64,000 nt of DNA. Origin: Kitasatospora paranensis. GTDB taxonomy: Bacteria; Actinomycetota; Actinomycetes; Streptomycetales; Streptomycetaceae. Where the stretch lies: the NCBI RefSeq assembly GCF_039544005.1, contig NZ_BAABKV010000001.1, positions 1,612,001 to 1,676,000 on the forward strand, given 5' to 3'. Position 1 is the stretch's first letter. Each line of letters starts with the position of its first letter. Of this stretch, positions 10,790 to 20,809 are shown in pieces. The notes beneath the pieces are model-generated. The model was not told the DNA's origin. It ran no database searches and was given only the letters and a program-made list of their open reading frames with translations. Position numbers and translations under genes: made by a program.

Positions 10790-13700
10790 TCACCGCCCGC
10801 CCCCGTCCGGCGTCCCGTGGCCGCCGTCCGCGGGCGGCCCGAATCCGCCGCCCCCCGGCGTCTTCACGACCAGCACGTCCCCGGGCTCCACGTCGACGGA
10901 GGCACACCCGGCGAGGGCACGGTCACCACCGCCCCGGCTCTCGATCAGGTTGGCGCCGAGAGCCCCCGGCAGGCCGCCCGCCAGGCCGTACGGCCTGACC
11001 CGGCGGTGCCCGGTGAGGACGCTGACCGTCATCGGTTCCAGGAAGCGGAGGCGGCGGACGGCCCCGTCCCCTCCGCGGTGGCTGCCCGCGCCCCCGCTGC
11101 CGGTCCTGACGGCGAACGACTCGACGACCACGGGGAGACGCGTCTCCAGGACTTCCGGATCGGTGAGACGCGAGTTGGTCATGTGCGTCTGCACCACGGA
11201 CGCCCCGGCGAAGCCGGGGCCCGCCCCCGAGCCCGAACCGAGTGTCTCGTAGTACTGATGGTGGTCGTTGCCGAAGCTGACGTTGTTCATCGTGCCGGAG
11301 CCCTCCGCCTGGACGCCGAGCGCCCGGTACAGCGCGCCGACGATCGCCTGCGAGGTCTCGACGTTCCCCGCCACCACGGCCGCGGGTGGGGCGGGTGACA
11401 GCATGGAACCGGGCGGCACGACGATCCGGAGCGGCCGCAGGCAGCCGTCGTTGAGCGGGATGTCCTCGGCGACCAGGGTCCGGAAGACGTACAGCACGGC
11501 CGCGATGACGACCGCGGACGGGGCGTTGAAATTCCCCTCCAGCTGCGGCGAGGTTCCGCTGAAGTCGACGGTGGCGCAGCGGCGCCTCCGGTCGATGTCC
11601 ACCCGGACCGCGATCACCGCACCCGAGTCGGTCTCGTAACGGCACTCCCCGCCCTGCAGCCGGTCGACGACCTGCCGGACGGCCTCCTCCGCGTTGTCCT
11701 GGACGTGTCGCATGTAGGCCTGCACCACCTCCACCCCGTAGGTGTCGACCATCGCCCCGATCTCCTCGGCCCCCTTGCGGTTGGCGGCGATCTGGGCCCG
11801 CAGGTCGGCCAGGTTCACCTCCGGGCTGCGCGAGGGGTACGGAGCGCCCCCGAGCAGCGCGAGTGTCTCGGCCTCGCGCAGGCGGCCGTCCTCGACCAGG
11901 AGCCAGTTGTCGAACAGCACGCCCTCCTCCTCGATCCGGCGGCTGCCCGCCGGCATCGAACCGGGCGTGATGCCGCCGATCTCCGCGTGGTGGCCGCGGG
12001 AGGCGACGAAGAAGAGCACGGTGTCCCCGTCGGCGTCGAACACGGGACTCACGACGGTGACGTCCGGCAGGTGGGTCCCCCGTGGTAGGGATCGTTGACG
12101 GCATACGCGTCGCCGGGCCGCATGGCGCCGCGGCGGCGTGCGACCACCTCCTTGACGGTCGTTCCCATCGACCCGAGGTGCACCGGGATGTGCGGCGCGT
12201 TGGCCACCAGGTTGCCGTCCGGGTCGAAGACGGCGCACGAGAAGTCGAGCCGCTCCTTGATGTTGACCGACTGCGCCGTGGCCTCCAGGCGTGCCCCCAT
12301 CTGCCGGGCGACCGACATGAAGAGGTTGTTGAAGACCTCCAGCAGCACCGGGTCCGCGCGGGTGCCGACGGCGGGCAGAGCACGGGCGGCCTCGCGTTCG
12401 AGGACCAGGTGGCCGACCGGACCGACGGTGGCCCTCCAGCCCTCGTCCACCACGGTGGTGGCGCCGTCCTCGGTCAGGACCGCCGGGCCGCGCACCGTGT
12501 CGTCGGCACGCAGGGCTTCGCGCCGCAACAGCCTCGCGCGGCGCCAGGCGCCACGGGCGTACAGTCGGATCCCTTCGGGCTCCTGCGGATTCTCCGTCGC
12601 GGCCGCACCCAGCGAGGACAGGTCCGGCTGTTCGCCCACGCCCACCGCCTCGGCCGCGACCGCCTCCACGACGATCGGACGGTCCATCAGGAACGAGTAG
12701 AGCGCTCGATGGGCAGTCTCGAACTCCGTTGCCATCACGGCTGCTTCACCGAGCCCGACGGGCAGCACGGTGTCGGTGCCGTCGTATCGCAGGTGGGCCC
12801 GGAGCACCGTGCGGATCCGCTCGGGCGGCACGTCCTCGGTCGCGAGTTCCCCCGCGCCGCCTCGCCGAGTGCCTCGGCCACCGATCGGACCCGGTCCATC
12901 TCGGCCTCGCGCAGGGGCAGTTCGACGGCCTGTTCGCGCATGGCGGTCACGTCGGCCAGCCCGATGCCCAGCGCGGACAGCAGCCCGGCCATGGGCGGTA
13001 CGAGGACGGTGCCGATGCCGAGGGCGTCCGCGACGGCACAGGCGTGCTGGCCGCCGGCCCCGCCGAACGTGGTCAGCGCGTAACGCGTGACATCGTGGCC
13101 CTGCTGCACCGACACGCGTTTCACCGCGTGGGCGATGTTGTCGACGGCGATGCGCAGGTAGCCCTCGGCGACGTCCTCCGGGGACCGGTCGTCCCCCGTC
13201 CGGGCCCTGATCTCCGCGGCCAGCTCGGCAAAGGCGGCGCGTACCGCGTCGGCGTCGAGCGGGGCGTCGCCGTCCGGGCCGAACACCCGGGGGAAGTGCG
13301 CCGCCTGGATCCGGCCCAGCATCAGGTTGGCGTCGGTCACGGTCAGCGGGCCGCCGTTGCGGTAGCACGCGGGCCCCGGGTCGGCCCCGGCCGAGTCCGG
13401 GCCGACCCGGTAGCGGCTGCCGTCGAAGTGGAGCACCGAGCCTCCGCCGGCCGCGACGGTGTGGATCGCCAGCATCGGCGCGCGCAGCCGCACCCCGGCG
13501 ACCTGCGCCGAGAACACCCGCTCGTAGGCGCCCGCGTAGTGCGAGACGTCGGTCGACGTGCCGCCCATGTCGAACCCGATGACCCTGCGGTGGCCTGCGA
13601 GTTCGGAGAGCCGGGCCATACCGACGATGCCCCCGGCCGGCCCGGAGAGCACCGCGTCCTTGCCCCGGAACCGGTCCGCCTCGGTGAGACCGCCGTTCGA

Positions 13701-14420
13701 CTGCATGAACAGCAGCCGCGCACCGCTCAGGTCGGCCGCGACACCGTCGACGTAGCGACGGAGTACCGGGGAGAGGTAGGCGTCCACCACGGTGGTGTCG
13801 CCCCGGGGGACGACCTTCATCAGTGGGCTGACCTCGCTCGACAGTGAGACCTGGGTGAAACCGGCGGCCAGCGCGGCCTCGCCGATCGCCTGCTCGTGCT
13901 CCGGGTGGAGATGGCTGTGGAGGCAGACCACGGCGAGCGCCGCCAGCCCGTCGCGGCGGGCCTCCTCGAACGCTCCGGCAAGGCCTGCCAGGTCGGGCGG
14001 TCGCAGGACCGTACCGTCCGCGGTGATCCGCTCGTCGGCTTCGATCACACGCCGGTAGAGCGGGATCGGCAGCCGGATCTCCCGGGCGAAGATGTCGGGG
14101 CGGTTCTGGTAGCCGATCCGCAGGGCGTCGCCGAAGCCACGGGTGATCACCAGGGCGGTCGGCTCGCCGGTGCGCTCGAGGAGGGCATTGGTGGCCACCG
14201 TGGTGCCCATCCGCACGGAGTCGATGCCGGCGTCGACGAGCGGGGCGCCCGGCGGAAGCCCGAGGAGGTGCCGGATTCCGGCGAGCGCCGGGTCTCCGCG
14301 GCGGTGCGGGTCCTGGGACAGGAGTTTGTGGACGACAATGCGGCCGTCCGGTCGGCGCGCGACGACATCGGTGAACGTTCCGCCCCGGTCCACCCAGAAC
14401 TGCCATCCACCGCCTGCCAC
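10790..14420 (-). CDS. fused HyuA-HyuB, 5-oxoprolinase/hydantoinase family (two frameshifts)
   Basis: About 1210 residues. The HyuA half has the ATPase-like start [20 protein letters not shown], the [17 protein letters not shown] motif, [22 protein letters not shown] and [14 protein letters not shown]. The HyuB half has [50 protein letters not shown] and [15 protein letters not shown]. The halves are in one frame with no stop between them, as in full-length ATP-dependent 5-oxoprolinase, instead of separate hyuA/hyuB genes. Likely reaction: ATP-driven ring opening of 5-oxoproline or a related hydantoin. Frame breaks at 12849-12853 and 12077-12081 are each mended by one base in a five-base run. 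GTG 14420 has AGGAGG upstream. Confidence 0.87.
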
Positions 14421-14545
14421 CCGTCACCTCCTGGTCGGCACGGGTCTCCGCCGCCGCACCGTCCCCACGAGTGTCCGGCCCGCGCCTGCCGCTCGCAAAC
14501 ACACCCATACTGGAGGAAGTGGGCAACGCAAGGTGGTGAGGCCCG

Positions 14546-15639
14546 GTGGCGGCGACCGTCGTGGGCGTGCTGCGCGAGAGCGACCCCACGGAACGGCGGG
14601 TGGCGCTGACTCCGCAGGCGGTGGGCTCCCTCTGCGGCCTCGGTCTCCCCGTGGTGGTGGAGAGCGGCGCAGGGGTGTCGGCAGGTTTCCCGACCGGTCG
14701 TACGAGGCCGCCGGGGCCGGGCTGGTACGACCGGGTGAGGCGGCAGTCGTGGCGGGTGTCCTGGTCGCCGTCGAGCGGCCGGCGACCCGCCTCATCGAGC
14801 GGATGCACTGGGGACAGCTGCTGATCGGCATGCTCGCGCCGGCCCGGATCCCGCTCCTGGTACGCCGCTGGGCCGAGCGCGGCGTGACACTCGTGAGCCC
14901 GACACCCGCCCGGCGGCCCGGCTCCGCCGTGCACCCGCTGGACGCGGCGGCCGGGCAGGAGGCGATCGGCGGCCACAAGGCGATCCTGCTCGCGGCGGAC
15001 CGCCTCGACCGGGAACTCGCCGGCCGGGAGCAGTCTCCCGCCCGGGTCCACCTGCTGGGGTGCGGCCCGGCGACCCTGCGCGCCGCCGACACCGCGCGGG
15101 CGCTCGGCGCGATCGTCACCGGTCAGGACCCGACCGCCGCCGGCCGGGCCCTGCTCGCCGACCACGGCGTACGGGCTGCGGACACCGGCCCGTGGAACCG
15201 TCGGCGGATCGCCGCGGCCCTGATCGGCGTCGACGTGCTGGTGACCGCGGTGACGCCACCGGACCGGCCGCCGCCGGCCCTGGTCGACGAGGCCGCCCTC
15301 CACGGGATGGCGCGCCGCGGCGTCGTGGTGGATCTCGCCTGCGGGCCGGAGGGCGGGAACGTGCGATCCGCTCGGCCGGGGCGTGAGAGGACGGTCGACC
15401 CCGGCGTCCTGGTGATCGGGGCCGGACGTCTCGCCGCCGCCATGCCCGCCACCGCATCGGCGGCATACAGCCGCACTGTCCTGATGCTGCTGGAGCACCT
15501 CACTCCGGAGGGGCTGCTGGTCGTGGACCCGGAGGACCGGGTGCTCGGCGGGCTGCTCGTCTGCCAGGGCGGCGCCATCCGCGACCCGGGCGTGCTGCAC
15601 GCGCTGCAGCGCGGGCTCACCCCGGCCGGAATGCCCTGA
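14546..15639 (+). CDS. alanine dehydrogenase/transhydrogenase-alpha (AlaDH/PNT) family protein (one frameshift)
   Basis: Reconstructed 364-residue protein. The N-terminal domain starts VVGVLRESDPTERRVALTPQ and continues VVVESGAGVSAGFPDRSYEA, the AlaDH/PNT N-terminal pattern. A Rossmann segment is seen in VHLLGCGPATLRAADTARAL, with the second Gly of the usual GxGxxG pattern replaced (GCGPAT). The frame is restored by one base at about 14689-14691. The C-terminal MLLEHLTPEGLLVVDPEDRV is PNT-like. It could be an NAD(P) transhydrogenase alpha-type subunit or a divergent alanine dehydrogenase; no pntB gene is adjacent, so the reaction is left open. GTG start; divergent from HyuAB. Confidence 0.75.
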
Positions 15640-15657
15640 CCCGGCGCACGGTACGGC

Positions 15658-16280
15658 TCATGGAGCACCGACCGGGAGCAGCACGTGCCGGACGGCCGAC
15701 ACCGAGTGGGTCGCGCAGCGGTCGAAGGCACCACCGAGCAGAACCGTGTCCACCACGTCCAGCCGGGTCGGCGCAGGCGTGCTCGACAGCAGTCGCTCGT
15801 ACAGCAGCCGCTGACGCTGGGCCATCTCGTTCAGGCCGTCGTGGAGGTCCGCTGTCCCAGCCGCTCTCGGAGTCGCCAGGAGGTCGGCGGCTGCACCGAG
15901 CATCGACACCGCCAGTCCGGCCATGCCCGACAACGGCGTTCTCAACCGTTCGGGCAAGGGACCGCGCTCACGCCGTACCCAGGCGATGTCGCCCACGCCC
16001 CGTGCCGTCTCGGCCAGCCGCTGCACGTGGGACGCGACGTGCACCTCGACCACCAGCACGCGGGGTTCGACGGGCGGGCCCGTGGTGTCGAGCAGGTCGG
16101 CCGCCTCGGCCTCGATCTCCTCGTAGAGCCGGCCCAAGGTCCGGCCCGCGGCGTCCAGCTCCTGCTCGCCGGAGGTCCCGGAGGGGTCAGCGCGGCCCTT
16201 GCCGCCCTGTCCAAGGCCTCACCGGACAGCCTGACCAGCCGCACCAGGCGGCCGTTGCGCTGCAAAGTCCTCTGCGACAT
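15658..16280 (-). CDS. PhoU-like helical protein (one frameshift)
   Basis: Reconstructed 207-residue all-helical protein. LGRLYEEIEAEAADLLDTTG and VLVVEVHVASHVQRLAETAR resemble the paired three-helix bundles of PhoU, where an ExxD-type metal site is expected; a second bundle follows from AGLAVSMLGAAADLLATPR. One base added in the G4 run at 16183-16186 joins AALTPSG to TSGEQELDAAG. ATG 16280 is preferred over 16316 because of GGGAGCGGG upstream. PhoU proteins modulate phosphate sensing; a stand-alone copy without pst genes is common in actinomycetes, and its partner is unknown. Confidence 0.7.
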
Positions 16281-16394
16281 GGCCCGCTCCCGTTTCGACG
16301 ACCGGCTCCCTTCCATGGAAACGCCGACATCGGCGGAGCGCTCCCCGCGGCCGTCGACGCCGTCGGCGGCGGCTGGACATGCCGGCCGAGCCGG

Positions 16395-16577
16395 TCAGCC
16401 GGAAGGGAGGTCGCCCTCCAGCCGGTGGGTTCGGGTCCACTCCTCTCCGCAGGAGCAGCCGAGGCGTTCCCGGATCTCGCCCTCCGCGGTCACGGTGACC
16501 TCGCGACGGACTCGGACGTGGACGTGGAGACTCATGGCGGACCGACTTTGCTTCGTGGACGGAAAAGTTCTGCCCAT
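16395..16577 (-). CDS. 60-residue hypothetical protein with CSCG motif
   Basis: A small protein starting MGRTFPST and containing HVHVRVRREVTVTAEGEIRE followed by LGCSCGEEWTRTHRLEGDLP. The amphipathic beta-strand segment and the CSCG pair suggest a small metal-binding or redox fold, but no family is recognised. The ATG at 16577 has GGGGAGG about 6 bases upstream, which supports a real gene; an internal ATG at 16535 lacks such a site. It lies divergently next to the amino acid permease gene. Confidence 0.5.
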   Translation of the reverse strand: MGRTFPSTKQSRSAMSLHVHVRVRREVTVTAEGEIRERLGCSCGEEWTRTHRLEGDLPSG

Positions 16578-16736
16578 CGTCGCCTCCCCGATCACGATCC
16601 GGAAGGCCGGCGGGAAAACGTCTCGCCGGCTGGGACCCCGACGGGGTCGACAGCTGCTCGACACCTTGTCCCGCTATCCTCCCGCCGGAACCGGGATCCG
16701 GCCTACGTCCGGGGCCACGAGGTCGAGGAGCGAGCT

Positions 16737-17999
16737 GTGCGTACGACGGCGTCTGCCGAAGCGGGAGAACTGGAACGGCATCTGGGCGTGTTGGACGCCG
16801 TGGTGATCGGGCTCGGTTCGATGATCGGTGCGGGGATCTTCGCCGCGCTCGCCCCGGCCGCCCGCGCGGCCGGCTCCGGACTGCTGCTGGGCCTGGCACT
16901 GGCCGCCGTCGTGGCCTACTGCAACGCCACCTCCTCCGCACGCCTGGCCGCGCGCTACCCGCAGTCCGGCGGCACCTACGTCTACGGCCGCGAGCGCCTG
17001 GGCGACTTCTGGGGCTACCTGGCGGGGTGGGGCTTCGTCGTCGGCAAGACCGCCTCCTGTGCGGCGATGGCCCTGACCGTGGGCACGTACGTGTGGCCGG
17101 GCCATGCCCACGCCGTCGCGGTCGCCGCCGTGGTCGCGCTGACCGCGGTCGACTACGTCGGCGTGCAGAAATCCGCGTGGCTGACCCGCGGGATCGTCGC
17201 GGTCGTCCTGGCGCTGCTCGCGGCAGTGGTCGCTGCCTGTCTGACCGGCGGCACGGCGCAGGCGGCGCGACCGGATGTCGGGGGGACCGCCACCTTCGGT
17301 GGTGTGCTCCAGGCGGCCGGGCTGCTGTTCTTCGCGTTCGCCGGCTACGCCCGCATCGCCACCCTCGGCGAGGAGGTCCGCGACCCGAAGCGGACCATCC
17401 CCCGCGCGATCCCCCTCGCGCTCGGCATCACGCTGGTCGTCTACGCAGCCGTGGCCTTCGCCGTGCTCGCGGTGCTCGGGCCGGACCGCCTCGCCCGCAC
17501 GGCGGCCCCGCTCGCCGAGGCCGTACGGGCCGCCGGTGTCCCCGGACTGGCACCGGTGGTACGCGTCGGGGCAGCCGTGGCCGCAACCGGGTCGCTGCTG
17601 GCGCTGATCCTGGGGGTCTCACGCACCACCCTGGCCATGGCCCGCGACCGGCACCTGCCGCACGCGCTCGCCGCCGTCCACCCGAGGTTTCGGGTGCCGC
17701 ACCGCGCCGAACTCGCGGTCGGCACGGTCGTCGCCGTGCTGGCCGCCACCACCGACGTGCGCGGCGCGATCGGGTTCTCCTCCTTCGGTGTGCTGGCCTA
17801 CTACGCCGTTGCCAACGCCTCCGCCTGGACGCTCACGCCCGTCGAGGGCCGCCCCGCGCGGATCGTGCCCATCGTGGGCGCCACCGGCTGCCTGGTCCTG
17901 GCCTTCGCCCTGCCCTTGGCGTCGGTGGTGTGGGGAGCCGGCGTGATGGTGGCCGGCGCCGTCGCCTACGCCCTGCGCAGGGCCGCCACGCGCACCTGA
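16737..17999 (+). CDS. APC-superfamily amino acid permease
   Basis: A 420-residue integral membrane protein with about 12 hydrophobic segments. The first helix carries the APC signature VIGLGSMIGAGIFAALAP, and the sequence YPQSGGTYVYGRERLGDFWG and FFAFAGYARIATLGEEVRDP match the family's helices 3 and 6. Family members exchange or import amino acids with protons. The GTG start has GAGGAGCGAG upstream. The substrate is not predictable. It is transcribed towards the XRE/PNPOx regulator. Confidence 0.9.
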   Translation: MRTTASAEAGELERHLGVLDAVVIGLGSMIGAGIFAALAPAARAAGSGLLLGLALAAVVAYCNATSSARLAARYPQSGGTYVYGRERLGDFWGYLAGWGFVVGKTASCAAMALTVGTYVWPGHAHAVAVAAVVALTAVDYVGVQKSAWLTRGIVAVVLALLAAVVAACLTGGTAQAARPDVGGTATFGGVLQAAGLLFFAFAGYARIATLGEEVRDPKRTIPRAIPLALGITLVVYAAVAFAVLAVLGPDRLARTAAPLAEAVRAAGVPGLAPVVRVGAAVAATGSLLALILGVSRTTLAMARDRHLPHALAAVHPRFRVPHRAELAVGTVVAVLAATTDVRGAIGFSSFGVLAYYAVANASAWTLTPVEGRPARIVPIVGATGCLVLAFALPLASVVWGAGVMVAGAVAYALRRAATRT

Positions 18000-18192
18000 C
18001 GGGCGGCTGCGGGCGCGGCTGCTCCACCGCGGTCAGCAGCCCGCGGACCGGCTCGGCGTGGGCCGGCCGGTCCTCGTCCGGACGGAGCATCCGGCCCGAC
18101 CGGCCCTGGTGGGGCCGGGCGACAAGCGAAAGCATGGGACACGGCCGCCGGCACGCGCACGGCGGCGGCACACCAGCAGGAACGGAGGCGCC

Positions 18193-18864
18193 ATGCCTGC
18201 GCATGCCGCCCATGGCGGCGACAGTCCGTCGCATGCCGGTGCCGACGAGGTCGGCCGTCGGTTGGCCATCCGCCGCACCGAGGCCGGCCTGTCCACCGAC
18301 CAGGTTGCGTCCCGCAGCGGCCTGCCGCGTGACCTGGTCGAACATCTGGAGGCCGGCCGCGACATCCTCGACCCGTTGCTGCTGGCGCCGCTGGCCGCAG
18401 CGCTCGGTATGCGGGTCAGCGACCTTCTCAGACCCACCCGGCCTCCCGATGCCGGCGAGCCGGTGGTGCTTGAGCCGTGGGAGTGCTGGGCAAAGATCGC
18501 GCCCCGCGGTCTCGGCCGGGTGGCCGTCGCCCGTCCGGACGGGCTCCGCGTTCTTCCCGTCAACTACCGCGTGCTGGACGGCTCCATTCTCTACCGGACG
18601 GCGCAGGGCAGCCCGCTTGCGGACGCTGTGGGCCGGAACGTCGTCTTCGAGGCGGACTGGGCGGACAAGGCGTCGGCCACGGGGTGGAGCGTCGTCATCG
18701 CGGGCGGGGCCAGGGCGGTGACCGATCCCGAGGCACTCACCTGGCTCGCCGAGCATGCCGACCCACGGCCCATGGCCGGCGGCCCGCGCGAGACCTGGGT
18801 CCGGATCAGCCCGCAGCAGGTGACGGGACGCCGGGTGGGCCCGGCGGGACGGGAGCACGGCTGA
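18193..18864 (+). CDS. XRE-family HTH regulator fused to PNPOx-like flavin-binding domain
   Basis: A 223-residue two-domain protein. Residues about 20-75 are an XRE helix-turn-helix (RRLAIRRTEAGLSTDQVASR, GLPRDLVEHLEAG). Residues about 100-200 match the pyridoxamine 5'-phosphate oxidase-like split barrel (GRVAVARPDGLRVLPVNYRV, DGSILYRTAQGSPLAD, WSVVIAGGARAVTDPEAL). The fusion suggests a DNA-binding protein whose activity depends on a flavin, F420 or heme-type ligand, fitting a redox-responsive role in the stress island. GGAGGCGCC precedes the ATG. The ligand is inference. Confidence 0.87.
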   Translation: MPAHAAHGGDSPSHAGADEVGRRLAIRRTEAGLSTDQVASRSGLPRDLVEHLEAGRDILDPLLLAPLAAALGMRVSDLLRPTRPPDAGEPVVLEPWECWAKIAPRGLGRVAVARPDGLRVLPVNYRVLDGSILYRTAQGSPLADAVGRNVVFEADWADKASATGWSVVIAGGARAVTDPEALTWLAEHADPRPMAGGPRETWVRISPQQVTGRRVGPAGREHG

Positions 18865-18921
18865 CCGTTCCGGGCATGTCCGCGCATCGGTCCAGGTGGT
18901 CGTGAAGGGCAGGAGCAGACT

Positions 18922-19799
18922 GTGAACGAGCCGATCGTCGTGGGTTTCGACGGGTCACCCGAGAGCCACGCCGCCATGGGCTGGGCCGCCCGTGAAGCGT
19001 TGCGCACCGGCCGCCGACTGGAGCTGGTACGGGCATGGCCCTGGCCGGAGTCGCACGTGCTCGGCCGGGAGGACGCACTGCGTTGGAGCCGCGCCGAACT
19101 GGCGCAGCAGGAGGCTGCCGTACGGGCCCGGCACGAGGGTCTGGCCACCACCTCCCGCCAGGTCACGGACCACCCCGCGACAGTCCTCGCGGCAGCCGGC
19201 CAGGGAGCCGCGATGCTCGTCCTGGGCTCCCGGGGGCTCAGCACCCTCCAGGGTTTCCTGATCGGCTCGGTGAGCCACGAAGTGCTGGCCCGGGCTGCCT
19301 GCCCGGTCGTACTCGTCCGCCCCCGTCCGACGCATCCGCAGGCACGGGCCGGGACGCGGAAGGCGGCGGGGGCACGGGTGTCATGCTCTGGCTGGACCTG
19401 CGTCGCCCGTGCGACGCAGTCGTCGAGTTCGCGTTCGAGGCGGCCGCCTCCCGGAGCGCCCCACTGTCCGTGCGCCATGCCTGGGACGTCCCCGGAGGAC
19501 GCGAATACCTGGGCTTCGTGTCGGCCGGCCCCCTGGAGGATGCGGCGGCCGCAGAAGCACGGCGCAACCTCGACGCCACACTCCGACGCTGGCGTGGTCT
19601 CTACCCCGAGGTCGACACAGTTGTCGGCACGGTACGCGGTTCGGCCGCCCGTGCCCTCGTCACAGCCGCCGCCGGAGCGGACCTTCTCGTCCTCGGCCGG
19701 CACATCCGGCGGTCGAGCCTCGGGGCCCACGTCGGACCGGTGACCCACGCAGCCGTGCACCACGTGGCCTGCCCCGTGGCGGTGGTGCCGTATCGCTGA
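18922..19799 (+). CDS. tandem-domain universal stress protein (one frameshift)
   Basis: Reconstructed 292-residue protein with two UspA domains. Domain 1 starts PIVVGFDGSPESHAAMGWAA and ends LGSRGLSTLQGFLIGSVSHE with CPVVLVRPRP. Domain 2 runs from VMLWLDLRRPCDAVVEFAFE to LLVLGRHIRRSSLGAHVGPV and CPVAVVPYR. Domain 2 lacks the clean GxxGx9G nucleotide motif, so it may be structural. A G5 run at 19368-19372 needs one more G to join the domains. GTG start, GGCAGGAGC upstream. Tandem Usp proteins are the usual partners of single-domain ones in dormancy regulons. Confidence 0.88.
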
Positions 19800-20214
19800 C
19801 ACCCAGGGGCGGGGCCGCACGATGACCGGGCGCCCTGCCCGCGGCGCCAGTGTCCGGTGAAGGCTCGGTCCCGACGGTGCTGCTCCTCGGCCCGACGGTC
19901 ATCCCGACGGTCATCGATCACCTTGTGCAGCCCGTCCCGTCCCAGGTACTCGCGTCGAACCGTACGCCTTCACCGGCCTCCACGAGGGCGGTGACCCGCC
20001 CACCGGGCGGCTTGACCACGAGGGCACCGCGCACCGCATGCCTGTGCCGAGGATGCGCGCCGGGTGCCCGTCACCGGGAGGTGCCGTGGGCGGCGGGCCG
20101 ACGACCGCCGCACCCGGTGTCACCGCAGGACTCCTTCGATGCCGCGGTGCGGGCGTCGCAGGTTTCGTTCGGTCGTCGAGGGATCCCGGCGGGGTGTGCG
20201 GATGCGGACGGGGC
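19800..20214. other. 415-base interval with no confident gene
   Basis: Between the tandem universal stress protein and the GNAT gene. The only coding-like stretch is the short minus-strand frame at 19918-20034 listed separately. Both long open frames across it have implausible composition. Confidence 0.5.
19918..20034 (-). CDS. possible 38-residue small protein
   Basis: A short frame starting at GTG and reading RGALVVKPPGGRVTALVEAG then EGVRFDASTWDGTGCTR. Hydrophobic-polar alternation and third-position GC look like coding sequence, but the Shine-Dalgarno signal is weak and no family is recognised. It could be the tail of a longer gene lost by a sequence error upstream, since an in-frame stop lies only a few codons before the start. 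Confidence 0.25.
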   Translation of the reverse strand: MRGALVVKPPGGRVTALVEAGEGVRFDASTWDGTGCTR

Positions 20215-20741
20215 TCAGTCGGCGAGGATCCGTTCCCACAACAGCGAGTCGCACCAGTGCCCGTCGAGGAGGATCGTGGAGTGCGCGACGCCGTACGGGC
20301 TGAACCCGTTGCGGCGCAGCACCCGCTGCGACGGCAGGTTCTCCAGGTTGGTGGACGCCTCCGCACGGTGCAGCCCGAGTTCGTCCGTCATGACCCGCAG
20401 TGCGAGCTCGACGGCGCGCCGGGCGTGCCCTTGGTTCTGGGCGACGCTGCCGATCCAGTAGCCGAGGGAGCCGCGGCGCAGGTGTGCCTGCGGGAGGATT
20501 CCGCTGATGGTGACCTGCCCGATCACCTGATCGTCGGCGAGCACCACGCCCGGCCAGACCGTGCCGGCCCGATGCCCGGCCAGCAGCCTGTCGATCCGCT
20601 CCGCCTGGCCCTGGGGGTGAGGAACTCGGCCGGCCCGGCCGGTTCCCACCGCCGGAAGGCCTCCGCGTCCCGCGCCCGGTGCGCGGCGATCGGGGCGGCG
20701 TCGCCGGGCTCGATCAGACGGATCCTGGTACTGCTCTGCAT
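20215..20741 (-). CDS. RimJ/RimL-type GNAT N-acetyltransferase (one frameshift)
   Basis: Reconstructed 175-residue GNAT. It begins TRIRLIEPGDAAPIAAHRAR, has GQVTISGILPQAHLRRGSLG, YWIGSVAQNQGHARRAVELA (the acetyl-CoA-binding region, with the RxxGxA pattern relaxed) and LENLPSQRVLRRNGF near the end, as in RimJ/RimL-like enzymes acting on protein or small-molecule amines. A G5 run at 20613-20617 (plus strand) needs one base to join EFLTP to QGQAERIDRL. Substrate unknown. Confidence 0.85.
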
Positions 20742-20809
20742 GGCGTGACCTCGTTGCGGTGCGTCGTGTGAAAGGGCCAGACCTCGGCAACGGCTCTCGC
20801 GCCCGCGCC

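Noticed and set aside
12049..15600. Minus-strand frame extending upstream of HyuA through the AlaDH/PNT gene
   Set aside because: The part before 14420 is antisense to the PNT gene; the GTG at 14420 with AGGAGG is the proper start.
18097..18120. CGGCCC-GGGGCCG hairpin as a regulator site upstream of the XRE gene
   Set aside because: Imperfect and short; equally likely as a terminator for the permease gene, with no supporting second copy.
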